From the NCBI GenBank assembly GCA_011620045.1, contig WOZY01000303.1, positions 1 to 9,209 of the forward strand: a stretch of DNA of 9,209 nucleotides. Direction: 5' to 3'. The stretch's first letter is position 1; the number at the start of each line of letters is the position of its first letter. Below are positions 6,256 through 9,209 of this stretch, in pieces. The notes beneath the pieces are model-generated. The model ran no database searches. It saw only the letters and a program-made list of their open reading frames with translations, and was not told where the DNA came from. The DNA comes from Mesotoga sp. GTDB lineage: Bacteria; Thermotogota; Thermotogae; Petrotogales; Kosmotogaceae. A program made the translations under genes and the position numbers.

Positions 6256-7544
6256 ACGGTGTTTCGATCTTCACAAATGACGGAGAGTTCATCGAAAGAG
6301 GGTACGTGAGAGTTGAAAATGGAGAGATTGTGAAAGTCTCTGCCGGCGATTGCAGGTATGACGGCGAGAATCTTTATTTCGAGGGCAGACTGCTGATGCC
6401 GTCGCTGGTAAATGCGCATACTCACATTTACTCGACTTTCTCAAGGGGATTGAGAGTATCACCCTTCAAGCCCTCGTCGTTCACCAAACTACTGGAGGAC
6501 TTGTGGTGGCGACTGGATAAAGCGTTGACTCATGAAGATCTGGAACTCTCTGCATATGTCGCCGCTATCGAATCTCTGAAAGGAGGAGTGACGTCGCTCT
6601 TTGATCACAATTCCTCCCCCAATGCTATTGAGGGCTCTCTTGAGAAGATCTCCTCTTCAGTAAATGCTGTCGGTCTCAGATATTGCGGAGCCTATGAAGT
6701 CTCCGATCGAGACGGAATCGAACGACGAGACATGGGAATACGCGAGAATCTCGATTTTAGCAAAGTGAACACCGCCTACAAGAAAGGGATCTTCGGCTTT
6801 CACGCTTCTTTCACTCTTTCGAAGGAAACTCTCTCTTTGGCCTCGAAGGAGATAGCCGGAAGGCTTCCGATACACATTCATGTAGCCGAGGGCCCCGAGG
6901 ATCAGGAACACACATTTAGCCTTTACGACGAGAGAATACTTGAGCGGTTTCACAGAGCCGGGCTCATGATTCAGAACTCGCTGTATGCGCATTGCATTCA
7001 CACGACGGCATCTGAAAGGGCTCTCATAAAAGACACGAAAGGCTATATAGTGGTCAACTGCCAGTCGAATATCAACAACGGTGTGGGCTTCCCGGAATGG
7101 AAGAAGTTCAACGATGAAGGCACGAACTTGCTGATGGGAAACGATGGTTACGGCTTCAATCTCTGTCACGATGCGAGATTCATGATTCTCTGCCCCCACT
7201 ACGTTCATCGTGATCCGGCAGCAAGCTTTTCGGGCGATCTCGCTCGTTCGCTTTTTGGCTCTAATTACGATCTAGCAACGAGTGCATTCGGTGTGAATCT
7301 CGGGACGATCCGGGAAGGAAGCTGTGCGGACTTTATAATTCTTAACTACCGAAGCCCAACGGAAATCACTGCAGAAAACTTTATGGATCACTTCTTCTTT
7401 GGAATCTGCGACAACATTTCTGTAAGCGACGCATTCGTGGGTGGAGAGAGAATACTCGCGGAAGGAAGACCTACAAGAATAGATGAAGAGGATATATACA
7501 AAGAAGCGAGAAGACTATTCAAAGCTTTTGAGAAGAGGTTCTGA
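6246..7544 (+). CDS. ssnA: SsnA-type amidohydrolase (deaminase-like)
   Basis: This is a member of the metal-dependent chlorohydrolase/guanine-deaminase-like amidohydrolases, 432 residues from the start chosen here. The metal ligands are H58 and H60 (NAHTH), H212 (HIHVAE), H249 (YAHCIH) and D300 (GNDGYG). The strings LWWRLDKAL (86-94), GVTSLFDHNSSP and SNINNGVGF are hallmarks of SsnA rather than of guanine or cytosine deaminase. In the purine pathway it is proposed to open or deaminate a reduced oxopurine ring; the exact step here is inferred. Two starts are possible. ATG 6231 has GGGGGAGAG before it. ATG 6246 has GGGGGGAAGG before it and gives the family N-terminus MQINGVSIF, so I prefer 6246, which overlaps hyuA by 10 bp. 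SsnA owes its original name to stationary-phase decline in E. coli, not to its chemistry. Confidence 0.9.
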   Translation: MQINGVSIFTNDGEFIERGYVRVENGEIVKVSAGDCRYDGENLYFEGRLLMPSLVNAHTHIYSTFSRGLRVSPFKPSSFTKLLEDLWWRLDKALTHEDLELSAYVAAIESLKGGVTSLFDHNSSPNAIEGSLEKISSSVNAVGLRYCGAYEVSDRDGIERRDMGIRENLDFSKVNTAYKKGIFGFHASFTLSKETLSLASKEIAGRLPIHIHVAEGPEDQEHTFSLYDERILERFHRAGLMIQNSLYAHCIHTTASERALIKDTKGYIVVNCQSNINNGVGFPEWKKFNDEGTNLLMGNDGYGFNLCHDARFMILCPHYVHRDPAASFSGDLARSLFGSNYDLATSAFGVNLGTIREGSCADFIILNYRSPTEITAENFMDHFFFGICDNISVSDAFVGGERILAEGRPTRIDEEDIYKEARRLFKAFEKRF

Positions 7545-7556
7545 GGAGGTGCTGAG

Positions 7557-8636
7557 ATGAATCTTTCTACAGAAGTGGCCGGAATTCATCTGAAGAATCC
7601 ATTGATGCCTGCTTCCGGTCCGCTCACAGGAGATCACAGAAAGATGCGCGCCATCGAGATGATGGGTGTCGGGGCAATGGTGACGAAAACCATATCCACC
7701 GTTGCCGCGAAGGTCCCGAGACCCTGCATAATCGCAGAAAGAGATTTCGTAGTGAACACGGAATTATGGAGCGAGTTCTCTCCCGACAGATGGCTTGAGG
7801 AGTTCCTCCCCGAGTATAAGAAGCATTCGAGTCTTCCGCTTATAATTAGTCTCGGCTACTCACCTGAAGATCTGAGAAAGCTCGTTCCATTATTCTCAGA
7901 ATTTGCAGATTGTTTTGAGTTGTCGACTCATTACGTTGCAGATGATCCGTCTCTAATGAAGGAATTGATCTCGGCCGTCAAGGAAGGAACTGACAAGCCA
8001 GTCTTTCTCAAGTTGGACCCTTCGGTGCCAGATCCCGCCAAGATGGCCGGAGCGGTCCAGGAGTCCGGTGGCGACGGAATCGTTGCCATAAACTCACTGG
8101 GTCCGGTTTATCCCTTCGATCGAAAAGCCAATCGTTCTTTGATGGGAAGCGGGGATGGCTTCGGCTGGATAAGTGGTCCAGTGATCAAGAAGCTTTCCCT
8201 CTCATCCGTAAGGAGAATTCACGAGGGCTGTTCTCTGCCGATAATAGGGGTCGGTGGCGTTGCAAGCGCAGATGATGTCATTGACTTTCTCTCCTGCGGC
8301 GCATCGGCAGTACAGATGCTTTCTGGAGCCCTGATCAACGGCAAAGAGCTCTTCAAAAGGATAATAGACGCTCTTCCGTCGGTTCTCGAAAAGAGGGGAT
8401 TCGAGAGTGCGAAAGATGCGATCGACTCTGCTGAAAGACAGAAAGAGTCCTTTGAGGTGAGAAATCCAGTAATCGATCATGAGAGATGTACGAGATGCGG
8501 GCTGTGTGTTGAGGTTTGCCCTTACTTTGCACTGAGGCTGGATGAAAAGGTGGAAGTAGATAAGGCTGAGTGCTTCGGTTGCGGGCTGTGCGAATCACGT
8601 TGCCCCGTTGGTGCGATCGGCGGTGTCCTGACTTGA
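7557..8636 (+). CDS. Dihydroorotate-dehydrogenase-like flavoprotein with two C-terminal [4Fe-4S] motifs (short YgfK/PreA-like reductase subunit)
   Basis: This is a 359-residue cytoplasmic oxidoreductase. Residues 1-290 form an FMN-binding TIM barrel: ASGPLTG (19-25), TKTIS with K44, LKLDPS with K152, INSLG with N179, GVGGV (231-235) and QMLSG (253-257). Residues 305-355 form a bacterial ferredoxin domain with cysteines 311, 314, 317, 321 and 339, 342, 345, 349. The order barrel-ferredoxin is that of PreA (dihydropyrimidine dehydrogenase). The segment RPCIIAERDFVVNTELWSEF (55-74), however, resembles the N-terminal barrel of E. coli YgfK as I remember it. YgfK is about 1,030 residues and also carries an FAD/NAD domain that is absent here. 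The NLSCPH motif of DHOD/PreA is replaced by FELSTHY (120-126), and the loop with the catalytic Cys is missing. It probably passes electrons to reduce an oxopurine or oxopyrimidine ring. The SD AGGAGGT (7544-7550) touches the ssnA stop, six bases before the ATG. Confidence 0.85.
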   Translation: MNLSTEVAGIHLKNPLMPASGPLTGDHRKMRAIEMMGVGAMVTKTISTVAAKVPRPCIIAERDFVVNTELWSEFSPDRWLEEFLPEYKKHSSLPLIISLGYSPEDLRKLVPLFSEFADCFELSTHYVADDPSLMKELISAVKEGTDKPVFLKLDPSVPDPAKMAGAVQESGGDGIVAINSLGPVYPFDRKANRSLMGSGDGFGWISGPVIKKLSLSSVRRIHEGCSLPIIGVGGVASADDVIDFLSCGASAVQMLSGALINGKELFKRIIDALPSVLEKRGFESAKDAIDSAERQKESFEVRNPVIDHERCTRCGLCVEVCPYFALRLDEKVEVDKAECFGCGLCESRCPVGAIGGVLT

Positions 8637-9209
8637 GAAAATACTTTCTAAAGTGCGTCACTTGCGGCAAGGAGTTCACGGAAGATGAAGTGGATTACTA
8701 CTGCCCTGATTGCGGTGAGCGAAGAGGAACACTGGAAGTCGTTTATAATTTCGAGCAGGTGAGAAAGCAATACAGATCCAGTTCATTACCGCTTCACAAA
8801 AAGGGAATCTGGGCTTTCGACTTTCTGCTGCCCTTTGAAGAAGAGGTCGATCCTCCGGAGCTTCTAGTTGGAAACACTCCGCTATATAGAAGCGATTCTC
8901 TTGCGAGAAAGTATAGGGTGGCTGAGCTTTTTGTGAAGGACGACGGAAGAAACCCGACGGCCTCTTTCAAAGACAGAGCGAGCACAATCGCGGTCGCAAA
9001 GGCTAAAGCGAAGGGATTCGACACGATCTTCTGTGCCTCAACTGGAAACGCAGCAAGTTCTCTGTCCGGGCTTTCTGCCGTGGCCGGTATGAAGAGCGTG
9101 ATATTCGTGCCTGCCACGGCGCCGATAGCAAAGATTACTCAGCTCCAGGTTTATGGCTCAAAGATTCTTGCAATTGATGCGAGTTACGACAGGGTATTCG
9201 ATCTCTCGA
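8633..9209 (+). CDS. Threonine-synthase-like PLP enzyme with N-terminal zinc ribbon (3' end outside window)
   Basis: About 192 codons run off the window end. The N-terminus has a zinc ribbon (C8, C11, C24, C27), as in the short threonine synthases of thermophiles and archaea. It is followed by a fold-type II PLP domain: GNTPLYRSDSLARKY (80-94), the PLP lysine K113 in NPTASFKDRAS, the phosphate-binding CASTGNAASS loop, and a FVPATAPIAKITQLQVYGS helix region. Start choice: TTG 8633 lies in a TTGA overlap with the previous stop and no better in-frame start is seen upstream; the preceding site (GGCGGTG) is mediocre. Threonine synthase acts on O-phosphohomoserine, but the operon position is that of YgeX, the 2,3-diaminopropionate ammonia-lyase (also fold-type II) of purine clusters. 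It may therefore perform a beta-elimination instead. The canonical ThrC strings PTGSFKDRG and STGNTSAS are altered to PTASFKDRA and STGNAASS. Housekeeping ThrC remains possible. No thrA, thrB or other threonine gene is beside it. Confidence 0.85.
   Translation, partial: MRKYFLKCVTCGKEFTEDEVDYYCPDCGERRGTLEVVYNFEQVRKQYRSSSLPLHKKGIWAFDFLLPFEEEVDPPELLVGNTPLYRSDSLARKYRVAELFVKDDGRNPTASFKDRASTIAVAKAKAKGFDTIFCASTGNAASSLSGLSAVAGMKSVIFVPATAPIAKITQLQVYGSKILAIDASYDRVFDLS

Larger units (their letters stand above)
2558..9209 (+). other. Predicted operon: ygeY-ygeW-hyuA-ssnA-(ygfK-like)-(thrC-like), continuing beyond the window
   Basis: Six genes run in one direction. The gaps are 16 bp (ygeY/ygeW) and 12 bp (ssnA/oxidoreductase), and the overlaps are 4 bp (GTGA, ygeW/hyuA), 10 bp (hyuA/ssnA) and 4 bp (TTGA, oxidoreductase/PLP enzyme). 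No terminator-like hairpin is seen between them. The set ygeY, ygeW, hyuA, ssnA and ygfK is the known core of the anaerobic purine/urate degradation cluster of E. coli and gut Clostridia, where it occurs with ygeX, a molybdenum/selenium hydroxylase (xdh-type) and a carbamate kinase. The last three are not in this window. One polycistronic message and translational coupling are inferred. Confidence 0.8.

Noticed and set aside
5862..6425. Long leftward open frame of 187 codons across the hyuA/ssnA junction
   Set aside because: It lies antisense to two genes with complete metal-ligand sets, its product shows no recognisable motif, and no good ribosome site precedes it.
6657..7208. Leftward open frame of 183 codons inside ssnA
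   Set aside because: Antisense shadow of a well-supported gene; no domain or motif seen.
1..9209. tRNA, rRNA, CRISPR array, insertion sequence or riboswitch
   Set aside because: No repeat-spacer pattern, transposase motif, tRNA-like cloverleaf or recognisable riboswitch core was seen on either strand; intergenic regions are all under about 225 bases.

Overview
The window looks like a chromosomal segment from an anaerobic bacterium, most likely of the Thermotogota (a Mesotoga/Kosmotoga-like genome). This rests on the AGA/AGG-rich arginine usage, strong GGAGG-type ribosome binding sites, tight overlapping operons, the anaerobic iron-sulfur enzymes, and the general feel of the proteins. The phylum call is an inference (moderate confidence), because no rRNA or marker gene is present.

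Left part (1-2456). A truncated major facilitator permease runs leftward off the window edge from 406. A secreted glycerophosphodiester phosphodiesterase (479-1405, +) diverges from it. It converges on a MalK/UgpC-like ABC transporter ATPase (1533-2456, -) whose signature motif and switch histidine are degenerate. A perfect hairpin lies between these two genes. The phosphodiesterase and ATPase recall the ugp glycerophosphodiester system, but no permease or binding protein is present here.

Right part (2558-9209 and beyond). This is one tightly packed operon on the + strand: a YgeY-type M20 hydrolase, a YgeW-type carbamoyltransferase, a HyuA/dihydropyrimidinase-type cyclic amidohydrolase, an SsnA-type amidohydrolase, a dihydroorotate-dehydrogenase-like flavoprotein with two C-terminal [4Fe-4S] motifs, and a zinc-ribbon threonine-synthase-like PLP enzyme cut by the window end. 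Intergenic gaps are 16 bp and 12 bp, and the other three junctions overlap by 4, 10 and 4 bp. Good promoter candidates lie upstream at 2558-2586 and 2642-2647.

ygeY, ygeW, hyuA, ssnA and ygfK are the core of the anaerobic purine (urate) degradation cluster known from E. coli and gut Clostridia. In that pathway the purine is reduced and hydrolysed to ureido compounds, carbamoyl groups are recovered as carbamoyl phosphate (ATP via carbamate kinase), and 2,3-diaminopropionate is cleaved by the PLP enzyme YgeX to pyruvate and ammonia. This version appears rearranged. The large YgfK reductase seems replaced by a short stand-alone flavin/iron-sulfur subunit, and a ThrC-like PLP enzyme sits where YgeX would be expected. 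The molybdenum/selenium hydroxylase, carbamate kinase and flavin partner are not in the window and would be expected downstream. The functional proposal is inference; the family identities are well supported.
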